Assembly (NCBI RefSeq): GCF_016405885.1
Contig: NZ_JAEKGC010000005.1
Coordinates: forward strand, 186,001 to 250,000
Length of the DNA stretch: 64,000 bases
From: Arthrobacter sp. MSA 4-2
Lineage (GTDB): Bacteria; Actinomycetota; Actinomycetes; Actinomycetales; Micrococcaceae
Direction: 5' to 3'
Below the pieces are notes generated by a model. The model worked only from the letters and a program-made list of their open reading frames with translations, was not told the origin of the DNA and ran no database searches. This document shows, piece by piece, positions 1 to 8,222 of the stretch. Position 1 is the first letter of the stretch, and each line of letters opens with the position of its first letter. The position numbers were made by a program, and so were the translations under genes.

Positions 1-1329
1 TCACCGCCCGGACCGCCGATCGAAATCATCGGCGGGTTCGAGAGCACGTTCCTGCCCGCCCATGACCGCGACATCTTCGAAACCACCGAACACGACGTCC
101 GCTGGCGGGAGGACCTCGACCTGCTGCGTCGCTCGGGGATCACCCGGCTGCGCTACCCGGTCCGGTGGCACCGCGTCGAGGCGGTCCAGGGCGTGTTCGA
201 CTGGTCGGCGACGGACGAAGTGCTGAACCACCTGCGCGACAACGGCTTCCGGCCGATTGTCGATCTCGTACACCACACCAGCTATCCCACCTGGCTCGAG
301 GGCGGCTTCGCCGATTCCGGGTTCGGTCCCGCCTACCTGCGCTACGCCGAGGCCTTCGCCCGCCGCTATCCGTGGGTGGAGGAGTACACGCTTTTCAACG
401 AGCCCTTCTCAACCCTCTTCCTCTCCGGGCACGAAGCCATCTGGCCGCCCTACCACTCGGGACTCCAGGGCTTCATCGACCTCCTCGCCAACGTCCTGCC
501 CGCCGTCGCCGAGGCGAGCCGCCTCTACCGGGAGCTGCTGCCGGGCGCCCGGCATGTCTGGGTCGACACCTGCGAGTTCCACACCGGATCCGACGCCCCC
601 GGGCAGGCGTACGCGGACATGGCCAACGAGCGTCGGTTCCTGGTGATCGACAGCTTCCTCGGACGGGGCTACGACGCCGAAAGCCAGCTCGGCCGCGACC
701 TCGCTCCGGTGGGAGGGGAGCGGCTGCAGGGCCTCGAGCCCGGTTTCGTGGACGTGCTCGGCCTCGACTACTACGCCCACTGCCAGTGGAACTTCTCGGT
801 GGACGGCGGAACCGCGCCCACCCCAACGCCACTTCCGCTGGCCGACCAGATCGCGCAGTACTGGGAGCGCTACGGCCTTCCCTGCGCCATCACCGAAACG
901 AACGTTCGCGGGCATACCGGCGACCGGGCCAGCTGGCTCAAGTACGTCCTCGAACAATGCGAACACGCGCAGGAGCGCGGCGTCGCCGTCGAGGGCCTCT
1001 GCTGGTTCCCCGTCATCGACTCGACCGACTGGGACTCGCTGCTGTTCCGCTGCGACGGGCATATCGACCCCGTCGGGGTGTACTGGCTTGACGAACAGCT
1101 GGACCGCCGCGGCTCGGTCATGGCCACCTCCTATGCCCTCGCCGCAGGCGGCGCACGGGCCGTCGATCTGCCGGCGTACCGCTTCGCGGAGCCCGTGAAT
1201 ACCTGGCTTCGCGGGTACTTCCCGCAGATGTCCCACTGGAACTTCTCGATGCCCCCGACCACCGATATCGGTTCCAGCCTTCCCCGTACCACTACTCGAA
1301 TGGAATTGAGGATCGTCGATGCAAAGTGA
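1..1329 (+). CDS. Family 1 glycoside hydrolase-like protein, 5' end cut by window edge
   Basis: This is the 3' part of a GH1-like (clan GH-A, beta-glucosidase fold) protein expected to act on a beta-glycoside in the cytoplasm; the real substrate is not visible. The frame is open from base 1, and conserved TIM-barrel sequence precedes the internal GTG at 193, so the true start lies outside the window. The acid/base motif TLFNEP places a catalytic Glu at codon 134 of the visible frame, and ITETN gives the nucleophile Glu at codon 299. Classical GH1 enzymes have ITENG there, so this member is divergent. Its 3' end overlaps the next gene by 11 bases, which suggests translational coupling. Such GH1-like genes beside a glycosyltransferase usually belong to a surface-glycan locus (inference). 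Confidence 0.85.
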   Translation, partial: SPPGPPIEIIGGFESTFLPAHDRDIFETTEHDVRWREDLDLLRRSGITRLRYPVRWHRVEAVQGVFDWSATDEVLNHLRDNGFRPIVDLVHHTSYPTWLEGGFADSGFGPAYLRYAEAFARRYPWVEEYTLFNEPFSTLFLSGHEAIWPPYHSGLQGFIDLLANVLPAVAEASRLYRELLPGARHVWVDTCEFHTGSDAPGQAYADMANERRFLVIDSFLGRGYDAESQLGRDLAPVGGERLQGLEPGFVDVLGLDYYAHCQWNFSVDGGTAPTPTPLPLADQIAQYWERYGLPCAITETNVRGHTGDRASWLKYVLEQCEHAQERGVAVEGLCWFPVIDSTDWDSLLFRCDGHIDPVGVYWLDEQLDRRGSVMATSYALAAGGARAVDLPAYRFAEPVNTWLRGYFPQMSHWNFSMPPTTDIGSSLPRTTTRMELRIVDAK

Positions 1330-2449
1330 ACTCATCGTCCTGTCGCACCTGCGGTGGGATTGGGTCTGGCAGCGTCCGCAGCAGCTCATGTCGCGGCTCG
1401 GCAAGGCGCCCGCCCGCACCACCTGGTTTGTTGAGGAGCCCCTCACCCCCGCCGGAGTCGAGGTGACCCGTAACCGCCTCGGCACCTCCGAGATGGATGG
1501 GCTGACCCGCGTCTGGCTGGAAATTCCCGAGCAGGGAAGACACGTCGGCTTCTTCGACGAGGTGATGCCCGACTACGTCGAGCAGCTCCCGCAGCTGATG
1601 GGCGCCCCTACCGGAGAGCGGGTCGTCTGGATCTACACGCCGCTGGCACTCGAGGCCGCGCTGGCGCTCCAGCCCACGACACTCGTCTACGACGTGATGG
1701 ATGACCTGGCGGCGTTCAAGGACGCGGCACCGGAGCTCATCGTGCGCCAGCGCCAGGCGCTGCGCCGCGCCGACGTCGTCTTCGCCGGTGGCCGCTCACT
1801 TCACCGTTCTGTGGTGAGGCAGGGCCGTGAGGACGCGCACCTCGTGCCCAGCGGCGTTGCGGTCGAGCATTACGCCGCCGCCGGCCGGCACGCGAAGCGC
1901 GACCGGGAGCGCCCGGTGGCGGGATACGTCGGTGTCCTCGACGAGAGGCTCGACCTCGGGCTCCTGGCCGACCTCGCCGCCCGGCTGCCCCAGTGGGACA
2001 TCCACATGATCGGGCCGGTGTGCAAGATCGACCCGGCGGACCTGCCCCAGGCACCGAATATCTCCTACCTCGGGCAGCAGTCCTATGAGGACCTTCCCGG
2101 GCTGATGGCCGACCTCGACGTCGCCCTGATGCCCTTCGCCCTCAACGAGGCGACCCGCTCGATCAGCCCCACCAAGACCCTTGAGTACCTCGCGTGCGGC
2201 CTGCCGGTGGTGTCGACCCGGGTTCCCGACGTCGTCGCCGACTTCACCGGCGTCGTGGACCTTCAGGACGACGGTGAAGGGTTCGCCGGCGCATGCGGGC
2301 GGCTTGTGGGCCGGGCCGGCCGTGCGCCGTCGGCCGAGCTGAAGCGGCTGCTGAAACACCACCACTGGGACCGGATCGCCGGCTCGATGGAGAAGCTTGT
2401 ATTCTCGGGCCGGATGCATCCCGCCGAGACCGAGGAAGCAACCGCCTAA
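1319..2449 (+). CDS. Glycosyltransferase (GT-B, family 4-like)
   Basis: The 376-residue protein resembles GT-B retaining glycosyltransferases that move a sugar from a nucleotide donor onto a glycan or lipid at the cytoplasmic membrane face. The N-terminus contains [16 protein letters not shown], typical of bacterial family 1/4 glycosyltransferases. The second Rossmann half contains [20 protein letters not shown] and later [18 protein letters not shown], the usual nucleotide-sugar binding segment with a conserved Glu (EYLA). The ATG at 1319 overlaps the upstream glycosidase stop, so the two proteins are probably made together. Donor and acceptor cannot be read from sequence. No membrane segment is seen. 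The next gene follows after 16 bases, so the three genes look like one operon. Confidence 0.85.
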   Translation: MQSELIVLSHLRWDWVWQRPQQLMSRLGKAPARTTWFVEEPLTPAGVEVTRNRLGTSEMDGLTRVWLEIPEQGRHVGFFDEVMPDYVEQLPQLMGAPTGERVVWIYTPLALEAALALQPTTLVYDVMDDLAAFKDAAPELIVRQRQALRRADVVFAGGRSLHRSVVRQGREDAHLVPSGVAVEHYAAAGRHAKRDRERPVAGYVGVLDERLDLGLLADLAARLPQWDIHMIGPVCKIDPADLPQAPNISYLGQQSYEDLPGLMADLDVALMPFALNEATRSISPTKTLEYLACGLPVVSTRVPDVVADFTGVVDLQDDGEGFAGACGRLVGRAGRAPSAELKRLLKHHHWDRIAGSMEKLVFSGRMHPAETEEATA

Positions 2450-2465
2450 CCAGGAGGAGTATCAA

Positions 2466-3356
2466 TTGAGACCCGCGGTGTCGCGAGAACATCCACCGGC
2501 AGACCACGTCATCCTGCACCTTAGCGACACCCATCTCGTGGCGGACGGGCTGCTGTACGGCGGGGTTGACAGTGGGGCGCGGCTGGCCGCGCTCTTGGAG
2601 CAGATGGAGGCCTCCGGCGTCGAGCCGGAGGCCCTGATCTTCACCGGCGACCTGGCGGACAAGGGGCATCCGGAGGCGTATGCAAGGCTGCGCGGCATCG
2701 TCGAGCCGATCGCCGAACGCCTCGGTGCCCAGCCGATCTGGTTGATGGGAAACCACGACGACCGGGCCGGGATGCGCACCGGCCTGCTCGGGGAGCCCCC
2801 GGAGGAGGCGCCGCTCTACGGAAGCTACCGGCTGGGCGGACTGCGGGTGATCACGCTCGACACCTCGGTTCCGGGATACCACCACGGGGAGATCTGCGCC
2901 GAGCAGTTCGAGTGGCTGGCTGAGCAGCTCGCGCATCCCGCCCCCGAGGGCACCATCCTGGCCATGCACCACCCGCCGGTGCCGATGATCCAGGACCTCG
3001 CCGTCCTGACGGAACTGCGGCGCCAGGACCTGCTTGAGGCGGCGCTGCAGGATTCCGACGTTCGGCTGATCCTCGGCGGGCACCTCCACTTCTCCTCCGC
3101 CGGGACCTTCGCCGGGATCCCCGTCTCGGTGGCCTCGGCCACCTGCTACACGCAGGACCTCACCGTGGAGCTGGGCGGATCACGGGGGCGGGACGGTGCC
3201 CAGGCCCTCAACCTGGTGCATGTCTACCCGGTGACGATCATCAACTCGGTGGTGCCGATCGGCTCTTTTCCGACGGTGGGGCAGTACGTTTCCCCCGAGG
3301 AGGCGCAGCGGCTCCTGGGGATTGCGGGTGTGGGCGGCACGATCCGCAAACGGTGA
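2466..3356 (+). CDS. Metallophosphoesterase, CpdA-like cyclic-nucleotide phosphodiesterase family
   Basis: This 296-residue calcineurin-like phosphoesterase carries the whole dinuclear-metal signature: LSDTHL near the N-terminus, then GDLADKG, GNHDD, the MHHPP motif and the final GGHLH. The family includes class III cAMP phosphodiesterases (CpdA) but also other phosphodiesterases, so the substrate is uncertain. The start is set at the TTG at 2466 because a strong AGGAGG (2452-2457) sits upstream at good spacing; an in-frame ATG at 2397 lies inside the preceding gene and would add sequence with no family similarity. It is the last gene of the cluster and ends 13 bases before a convergent gene. 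A CRP/GlxR-type site elsewhere in the window shows that cAMP signalling is plausible in this organism (inference). Confidence 0.85.
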   Translation: MRPAVSREHPPADHVILHLSDTHLVADGLLYGGVDSGARLAALLEQMEASGVEPEALIFTGDLADKGHPEAYARLRGIVEPIAERLGAQPIWLMGNHDDRAGMRTGLLGEPPEEAPLYGSYRLGGLRVITLDTSVPGYHHGEICAEQFEWLAEQLAHPAPEGTILAMHHPPVPMIQDLAVLTELRRQDLLEAALQDSDVRLILGGHLHFSSAGTFAGIPVSVASATCYTQDLTVELGGSRGRDGAQALNLVHVYPVTIINSVVPIGSFPTVGQYVSPEEAQRLLGIAGVGGTIRKR

Positions 3357-3369
3357 GGACGGCCGAGAA

Positions 3370-3624
3370 CTAGTTCCCGGGACTGCCTTGGTCGGGCCTT
3401 CCCTTGTGCTGTGCCCGGTAATGCCGAATCAGCGAGCCTGCGATGAAGAGAATGGTCAGCGGACCGGTTACTGCCAGGACTGCCCTCGGAGTGCTGTCTT
3501 CGTAGGGAAAAGCTTGGGCGGTCAACCAGACGAAGTACACGAGGGAGATCCATAGGAAGAGGGGCGAAGGACCGTATTTCCCGCTGGGTTCATCGGATTC
3601 AGCTGGCTCATCCGTCTCTGGCAT
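3370..3624 (-). CDS. Small hypothetical membrane protein
   Basis: I do not recognise a family for this 84-residue protein. It has an acidic N-terminus (residues 1-15), a first hydrophobic helix around 22-40 (LFLWISLVYFVWLTA), a second around 47-66 (AVLAVTGPLTILFIAGSLI) and a basic C-terminal tail (RHYRAQHKGR). That predicts two membrane segments with both ends on one side, probably cytoplasmic. A purine-rich AAGGA lies directly against the ATG, so the ribosome-binding site is poorly spaced. The amphipathic organisation and codon use make it likely to be real. It is convergent with the phosphoesterase gene. Confidence 0.6.
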   Translation of the reverse strand: MPETDEPAESDEPSGKYGPSPLFLWISLVYFVWLTAQAFPYEDSTPRAVLAVTGPLTILFIAGSLIRHYRAQHKGRPDQGSPGN

Positions 3625-3737
3625 TCCTTCAAGCCCCCATCCCCGTTGGAGCCCGCACCGAAAGAGCAGGTTCCGCCTGACTTATCAGGCGAGCATAGAG
3701 CCCCGCAGCGGACCGGGCCAGAGGCTGGAGCCGAGGT

Positions 3738-3980
3738 TCAGCTGTTGATATCTCCGCCGCGCCGGTCCAGTGACGTGACGTAGTCCTGGAAGTGCTCAGG
3801 CAGCTTGAGGTGTCCGGAGTCCCGGGACACGCTGGTCCACCAGTCCGCCCTGCCGATGTGGGTGAGCTCCTCGAGGGTGTCGGCATTCAGCGGAGCGTTC
3901 GGATCGGACTTGAGGAGGTCCTGGGTGCCTGGGGAAAGCTTCGCCCACACCTCGGCGTCGTTTGCGCGGTCATCTCTCAT
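3738..3980 (-). CDS. Small hypothetical soluble protein
   Basis: I do not recognise this 80-residue protein. It is hydrophilic, with a charged N-terminus (MRDDRANDAEVWAKLSP) and no signal peptide or membrane segment. Its composition (acidic, several Trp, PLNADTLEEL helix) looks like a folded small domain. The upstream ribosome-binding site is weak. It has no close partner: 113 bases separate it from the small membrane protein downstream and 179 bases from the divergent lipoprotein gene. A false ORF cannot be excluded. Confidence 0.5.
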   Translation of the reverse strand: MRDDRANDAEVWAKLSPGTQDLLKSDPNAPLNADTLEELTHIGRADWWTSVSRDSGHLKLPEHFQDYVTSLDRRGGDINS

Positions 3981-4159
3981 GGCGGAAGCCTACGCCCGTG
4001 GTTCCGAGGGCTTCAGCACGGTGGTTTCCTTGACAGGCGAGCCAGGGCGCGGTGTTCCTCCCGGTGAGCCGGGAAATGTAGGTGAAACGGGACGATCCGG
4101 AAATTAGAGTGTAGGTACGCTGCCACGGCCCCGTCAGCGGCTCCAGTGTCGGAGGAATC

Positions 4160-4702
4160 ATGAAAAACTCAATCGCCCTTACCGCTGCTCTATTGCTCGG
4201 AATCGGCCTGTCGGCCTGCAATGGTGCGGAGCCCACAGAATCACCCGGGGGCGTGCCTTCTGCGACCCAGGACGCAATTGGGGAAGCCCCCGCCAGTCAG
4301 AGTGCGGCGTTCGGCGACACCGTGACCTTCGAGGGGGACGTGGAGGTGACCGTCGAATCCCGAGGCTTCCAGTCCGCTTCCGGCAGTGCACCTGGTGCGG
4401 TTGAAGGCCGGTATGCGGTCTTTGAGATCACGGTGGTCAACAACGGACAGGAAGAAGTGGACGGCGGCCTGATGAACCTGCCCACGGTCCGCGCCGGCGA
4501 CGCCGGGACAGCGGTTCAGCCGGTGGTTGATTCGGACACCGGCATCGGCGGGGAGCTCCTTTCGACGATTCCACCCGGCGACACCCAAACGGCCCAGTTT
4601 GCCTACGGCATCGCCGCTGCCGATGCAGACATCATCCAGATGGAGATCGCGGATCCAACCGGAACCGGCGAGGACGCGATCTACCAGGGCGCCATCGAGT
4701 AG
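4160..4702 (+). CDS. Secreted lipoprotein with DUF4352-like domain
   Basis: This 180-residue exported lipoprotein has a typical signal peptide (residues 1-20, MKNSIALTAALLLGIGLSAC) ending in the lipobox LSAC, so Cys20 should be lipidated and the protein anchored outside the membrane. A low-complexity linker follows, then from about residue 50 a beta-rich domain with GRYAVFEITVVNNGQEEV and an IPPGDTQTAQFAYG segment, the pattern of DUF4352/Ig-like extracytoplasmic domains. Their role is not known; adhesion or immunoprotective functions are only suggested. GGAGGA sits just upstream of the ATG at 4160. It stands alone and converges on the sucrase/ferredoxin-like gene 40 bases downstream. Confidence 0.8.
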   Translation: MKNSIALTAALLLGIGLSACNGAEPTESPGGVPSATQDAIGEAPASQSAAFGDTVTFEGDVEVTVESRGFQSASGSAPGAVEGRYAVFEITVVNNGQEEVDGGLMNLPTVRAGDAGTAVQPVVDSDTGIGGELLSTIPPGDTQTAQFAYGIAAADADIIQMEIADPTGTGEDAIYQGAIE

Positions 4703-4742
4703 GAGCCTGAAGCTTCCGCCCGGTGGAAGAAGGGCCGAAGCT

Positions 4743-5639
4743 TCACTCTGCAGTGATCGAAACGGTTTCGTACACGATGACCGAGCCCGGCGCCGGTGCG
4801 CGGCAGGTCAACTGTTCCGGCGGGGCGCGGTAAGTCCGCAGTTCGACGTCGATCTGTGCGGGGTGGGGCGGGGGAGCGGTGAGGCGGATCCGCCAGCGGT
4901 CACCGTGGCGGGTGGTCCCGGCGACCGCATAGTCCAGCCGTCCCGCCGGACCGAAGCGTTCGAGCGCGGCAGCGACAGCGGCCTGTTGTGGTTGGAGGAG
5001 GTCGGTGTAGCCGCGCAGATGCTCCGCGTGGATGGAGTCGGCGAGGTGCCCTTCGACCGTGGCCACTGACGATGCGGCATCGAGGCCGCCGTAGTAGACG
5101 CCGTCGGGCGCGATGACGACGTTGGCCGCGAACCGGTCACCGCCGACGTGCGAGCATTCCCACACCAGCTCCGGCCAGCGCTCCTCCAGGGCACGTCCCA
5201 CGGGCCGTCCGCGGACCGCGCAGCAGGTGTCATGCAGGCCGTGGGCGCAGACGAGGAGGACCGGCGGGTGGCCGAGTTCGCCCGGTCTGCTGAGGGCCGC
5301 GGCAATCTCCGCCAGGTCTTCTTCCTGCGTCCACGACCCCCAAAGCTGCCGATGGGCACCGGACCCGTCATGGCGCAGGACGGCCCATCGCTGAGGTCCT
5401 TCGCGCCGCCGGCGGCCGTGCCGCCGCACCAGCAGCACCCGTGCCCGCGCGGCCTGGGCGGCGGCGATCACGAGGGCTTTCGTGTCGGGCTCAAGAGCGA
5501 GGCCGTCGAAGCTGTTGAACGGCCACCTGCCGCGGTATTCAATGAGGACCCAGACGACGTCGTTCGGCGCTGTGCCGGCCATCGAGTCGCCGCGCACCCG
5601 GGCACTGCTGGCGCAGAAAAAGCGTTCCGGAGCGGTCAC
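4743..5639 (-). CDS. Sucrase/ferredoxin-like family protein
   Basis: This roughly 298-residue protein matches the sucrase/ferredoxin-like family, a thioredoxin-fold group thought to bind an iron-sulfur cluster; despite the name, sucrase activity is not established. Family marks are an N-terminal Cys in RFFCASSARVRGD followed by MAGTAP and WVLIEYRGRW, and the central LLVCAHGLHDTCCAVRGRP with three cysteines. I place the start at GTG 5639, 8 bases past the upstream cupin stop; an ATG at 5702 would overlap the cupin gene by 56 bases and add atypical residues. It is third in an operon with the cupin dioxygenase and the GGAD-repeat protein, so it may be a redox partner (inference). Confidence 0.8.
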   Translation of the reverse strand: MTAPERFFCASSARVRGDSMAGTAPNDVVWVLIEYRGRWPFNSFDGLALEPDTKALVIAAAQAARARVLLVRRHGRRRREGPQRWAVLRHDGSGAHRQLWGSWTQEEDLAEIAAALSRPGELGHPPVLLVCAHGLHDTCCAVRGRPVGRALEERWPELVWECSHVGGDRFAANVVIAPDGVYYGGLDAASSVATVEGHLADSIHAEHLRGYTDLLQPQQAAVAAALERFGPAGRLDYAVAGTTRHGDRWRIRLTAPPPHPAQIDVELRTYRAPPEQLTCRAPAPGSVIVYETVSITAE

Positions 5640-5646
5640 CGCGGTG

Positions 5647-6840
5647 TCACGGATCCGCGGGAACGAGGACCCCGGCGCGCAGCAGCCTCCCGACCAGTTC
5701 ACCGCCCAGATCGTTCGCGGTGTGAGTCCCGCCGTCGAGCAGTCGCTCCACGGACGGCAGGTCGGTCGCGGGGAAATCGAGCCAGCCCACCCGGGTGCTC
5801 AGGCGCGATCCTTCCAGCCGTGCGTCAAGCGCACCACGCAGCTGCACTCTGGAGTCGGGGCGGAGGCCTTCGACGGCCGCGAGCTGAGCAAGCGGTCCCA
5901 GCGGGGCCGGGCGCCCCTGTCCCCGCCGGGTGCGGTGGAACAAGGGAGCGGAATCGGCTTCGGCGACGGCGGCGGCCAGGCGTTTCCGGACGACGTCGAC
6001 CTCCCCGGCCGGTCCGTCGACGCCCAGGGGAAGCGTCCGGCGCATCTCGGGATCGTCGCGGAGCAGCGCAAGCGCGGCCTGGGCGAGCTGTTCTGCCAAG
6101 GCGTAGCGGGTCCAGCTGTGGATGCCGAGCGTGAGGTGGATGGAGACCTCGCCCTGCGCCTGAGCGGCGTGCAGCCACCCGCGCGGCAGGTAGAGGACAT
6201 CGCCCGGCTCGAGCAGGGTGTCGATGTAGGCCTCGCCTTTCGCGGCGTCGGCGACTTCGGAGCGGCGGTCGGTCCACACCTGATCACGCAACGGATCGGG
6301 GAGGACCGGCTGGTGGATGATCCAGCGCTTGGTCCCCTCGATCTGCAGGACGAAGACGTCATGGACGTCGTAGTGATCGTCGAACCCGCGGTTCTGGGGC
6401 GGTGTGATGTAGGCGTTGGCCTGCACCGGATGTCCGAGCTCTGTACTCAGTTGCGCGTTGAACTCCTCGATGGGTTCCCAGGTACGGTGCAACGCCTGCA
6501 GGACCAGGGTGGCGCCGTCGGCGAACTTTCGCCAGAGGGCTGTGTCGTCGAGTTGGTCGGAGATGGTGGCGCCGACGCCGGCCGGGGCGGTGAAGGATGA
6601 GTCGGGGAAGGTCGTGCCCTCCTTGGCGACGCGGAGGAAGGGCGTGCGCAGGCCGCGGCGGGAGATTAGTTCGTCGACGGCGTCGGCTGAGAACAGGTCG
6701 GAGAAGTCGCCCGCGCCGCGCGTGAGCAACGCCGTCCGTCCCCAGACCTCGCGGGCGAATTTCTCGCGGTCGATGTCGATCAGGCGTGTCTCCAGAACCC
6801 CAGCGCCGGGACGCGTGGGCTCGTTAGGAGGAGCGCTCAA
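5647..6840 (-). CDS. JmjC/cupin-4 family 2-oxoglutarate-dependent oxygenase
   Basis: This 397-residue protein belongs to the cupin-4/JmjC group that includes the ribosomal-protein hydroxylase YcfD/RoxA. Such enzymes use Fe(II), O2 and 2-oxoglutarate to hydroxylate amino-acid side chains. The iron triad is visible as H156-Y-D158 in FDDHYDVHDVF and a distal His224 in LPRGWLHAA; QIEGTKRWIIH carries the conserved Gln and Lys-Trp of the barrel. The C-terminal region (about 250-397) is the helical/winged extension usual in the group. It starts 2 bases after the GGAD-repeat gene stop and runs into the sucrase/ferredoxin-like gene, so the three are one transcript. The substrate is unknown; the Asp-rich repeat protein next door is an obvious candidate (inference). 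Confidence 0.85.
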   Translation of the reverse strand: MSAPPNEPTRPGAGVLETRLIDIDREKFAREVWGRTALLTRGAGDFSDLFSADAVDELISRRGLRTPFLRVAKEGTTFPDSSFTAPAGVGATISDQLDDTALWRKFADGATLVLQALHRTWEPIEEFNAQLSTELGHPVQANAYITPPQNRGFDDHYDVHDVFVLQIEGTKRWIIHQPVLPDPLRDQVWTDRRSEVADAAKGEAYIDTLLEPGDVLYLPRGWLHAAQAQGEVSIHLTLGIHSWTRYALAEQLAQAALALLRDDPEMRRTLPLGVDGPAGEVDVVRKRLAAAVAEADSAPLFHRTRRGQGRPAPLGPLAQLAAVEGLRPDSRVQLRGALDARLEGSRLSTRVGWLDFPATDLPSVERLLDGGTHTANDLGGELVGRLLRAGVLVPADP

Positions 6841-6842
6841 GC

Positions 6843-7121
6843 TCAGATGCCCGCTCCGGCGTCGGCGCCGCCATCGGCACCGCCGTCTGCGCCTCCATCT
6901 GCGCCGCCGTCGGCACCCCCGTCAGCGCCGCCATCGGCTCCGCTATCTGCGCCTCCGTCTGCGCCCCCGTCAGCGCCGCCATCTGCGCCTCCGTCGGCAC
7001 CCCCGTCTGCTCCGCCGTCTGCGCCTCCGGTACCTCCGCCGTCTAGAACACTCGGCACACCGGTCGTGTCACCGCCCGCCGCGATTTCCTGCTCGTTGGG
7101 ATCCTGCTGTGGTTCAGTCAT
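6843..7121 (-). CDS. GGAD-repeat small protein (BatC-like)
   Basis: This 92-residue protein has a short acidic leader (MTEPQQDPNEQEIAAGGDTT, then GVPSVLDGGGT) followed by 14 near-perfect tetrapeptide repeats: seven GGAD, one SGAD, six GGAD, and the end AGAGI. It has no signal peptide, no membrane segment and almost no hydrophobic residues. Similar GGAD/GGTD proteins are sometimes annotated BatC with no known role. It is first gene of an operon with a JmjC-type oxygenase 2 bases downstream and a sucrase/ferredoxin-like protein after that. A ribosome-binding site AGGAGG lies upstream (7127-7132 on the complement). The regular spacing of Asp could bind metal or act as a hydroxylation substrate; both are inference. 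The repeat is coded by a 12-base tandem array. Confidence 0.75.
   Translation of the reverse strand: MTEPQQDPNEQEIAAGGDTTGVPSVLDGGGTGGADGGADGGADGGADGGADGGADGGADSGADGGADGGADGGADGGADGGADGGADAGAGI
6859..7037. repeat. 12-base tandem minisatellite inside the GGAD gene
   Basis: About fourteen imperfect copies of a 12-base unit (for example cgccgccatcgg, cgcctccatctg) code for the GGAD repeats. Third-position differences between copies show the array is not a recent perfect expansion, but copy-number change by slippage stays in frame and is likely to vary between strains. Confidence 0.9.
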
Positions 7122-7316
7122 ATTTCCTCCTGAGAGTCGAATACTCCTCGTACCTGATCACCCCACCGGGCGGTGCATGACGCTGAGATCACCCTATCGG
7201 CACAGATCAGCCGAGGGAACAGCCCGCAGATTCTCACTCACCAGGAATGGAAGTGCAGGAGGGGGAACCCGGACAGGGCGGGGCGTAGGGTGGAAGTCGG
7301 ACGAAAGGAGCACTTC

Positions 7317-8093
7317 ATGAAGAAAATCCTCATGGTACTGACCAGCGTTTCCGAGATCGGCGACACCGGGGAGAAGACCGGCTACAACGTGGCCGAAGCT
7401 GCACACCCCTGGAAGGTCTTCAAGGATTCCGGGCATTTCGTCGACTTTGCCTCAATTCAGGGCGGCCAGCCTCCGCGCGACGAGGTAGACAAGGATGATC
7501 CCATCCAGGTCGCTTTCACGGAGGATGAGACCACGCGTGCCGGGCTCTACAACACGGCCCGCGTCGATGTCGTCAATGCCGACCAGTACGACGGCGTCTA
7601 CCTCGTCGGAGGCCACGGCACCATGTGGGACTTCCCGGACAGCGAAGGCCTGCAGAACCTGGTGGCCAGCGTCTACAACGCCGGCGGCGTGGTGGGAGCG
7701 GTCTGCCATGGACCGGCCGGCCTGGTGAACGTGGAACTGGAGAACGGGTTCCGTCTCGTCGAGGGGCGGAGGGTTGCGGCCTTCACCAATGAGGAGGAGG
7801 TCGCCGCAGGGAAGGACAAGGTCATCCCATTCTTCCTGGCCGACCGGCTTGAGGAACAGGGCGCCACCCACGTTTCCGCCGATGTTTTCGAGGAGAAGGT
7901 CGTGGTCGACGAGCGGCTGGTGACCGGGCAGAACCCGGCCTCGGCCGCCGGCGTGGCCAAGGAGATGGAGAAGCTCCTAGCAGAGGTCATCCATCAGGAG
8001 AAGGCCGAGGAGCAGCACGAGGCGGCGGCTCTGCGTGCCGAGAAGGACGCGGAGAAAGAGGCCAAGAAGGCTGACGCAGCAGCGGAGCACTAG
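7317..8093 (+). CDS. DJ-1/PfpI (Hsp31-like) family protein with charged C-terminal tail
   Basis: This 258-residue protein is a type 1 glutamine-amidotransferase-like, DJ-1/PfpI superfamily member. The nucleophile elbow is VGAVCHGPAGL with Cys130 and His131, and the acidic partner region is near SVSEIGDTGEKTGYNVAE; GVYLVGGHGTMWDFP is the conserved loop of the Hsp31-like branch. Relatives are glyoxalases/deglycases or holding chaperones; which applies here is open. The start is the ATG at 7317, preceded by AAAGGAG. Residues from about 220 to the end are an unusual Lys/Glu/Ala-rich, probably helical extension beyond the usual family length. A GC-rich hairpin follows. It stands alone, upstream of the accessory island. 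Confidence 0.85.
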   Translation: MKKILMVLTSVSEIGDTGEKTGYNVAEAAHPWKVFKDSGHFVDFASIQGGQPPRDEVDKDDPIQVAFTEDETTRAGLYNTARVDVVNADQYDGVYLVGGHGTMWDFPDSEGLQNLVASVYNAGGVVGAVCHGPAGLVNVELENGFRLVEGRRVAAFTNEEEVAAGKDKVIPFFLADRLEEQGATHVSADVFEEKVVVDERLVTGQNPASAAGVAKEMEKLLAEVIHQEKAEEQHEAAALRAEKDAEKEAKKADAAAEH

Positions 8094-8133
8094 GCCTACA
8101 GCGCACCAACGCCTGCAGAGCACGGAAACCGGC

Positions 8134-8157
8134 GGCCGCCCCGAGAACGGGGCGGCC
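8134..8157 (+). terminator. Hairpin after the DJ-1/PfpI gene
   Basis: A perfect inverted repeat (GGCCGCCCCG-agaa-CGGGGCGGCC) lies 40 bases after the stop. It lacks a clear T-run, so it may slow rather than fully end transcription. Confidence 0.6.
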
Positions 8158-8222
8158 TCTAGGTGGCGTCCATGCGCTTGTGAGTCGAAGTCGTCGTGAA
8201 ACGTAGCGCCCATGCAGGGATT

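Noticed and set aside
165-1091. Long plus-strand frame overlapping the GH1 gene
   Set aside because: Arg/Ala/Pro-rich composition typical of a GC-rich shadow frame; the GH1 frame has intact catalytic motifs.
5148-6600. Long plus-strand frames opposite the cupin and sucrase/ferredoxin-like genes
   Set aside because: No family similarity, and the minus-strand genes show the conserved metal and Cys motifs.
6843-7121. CRISPR or other DNA-level repeat array at the GGAD gene
   Set aside because: Units are 12 bases, contiguous and in frame with a coding sequence; there are no spacers.
6847-7320. Ser-Ala-Pro-Pro repeat protein on the plus strand opposite the GGAD gene
   Set aside because: It is the reverse frame of the tandem array with no ribosome-binding site, whereas the GGAD frame has AGGAGG and an operon context.
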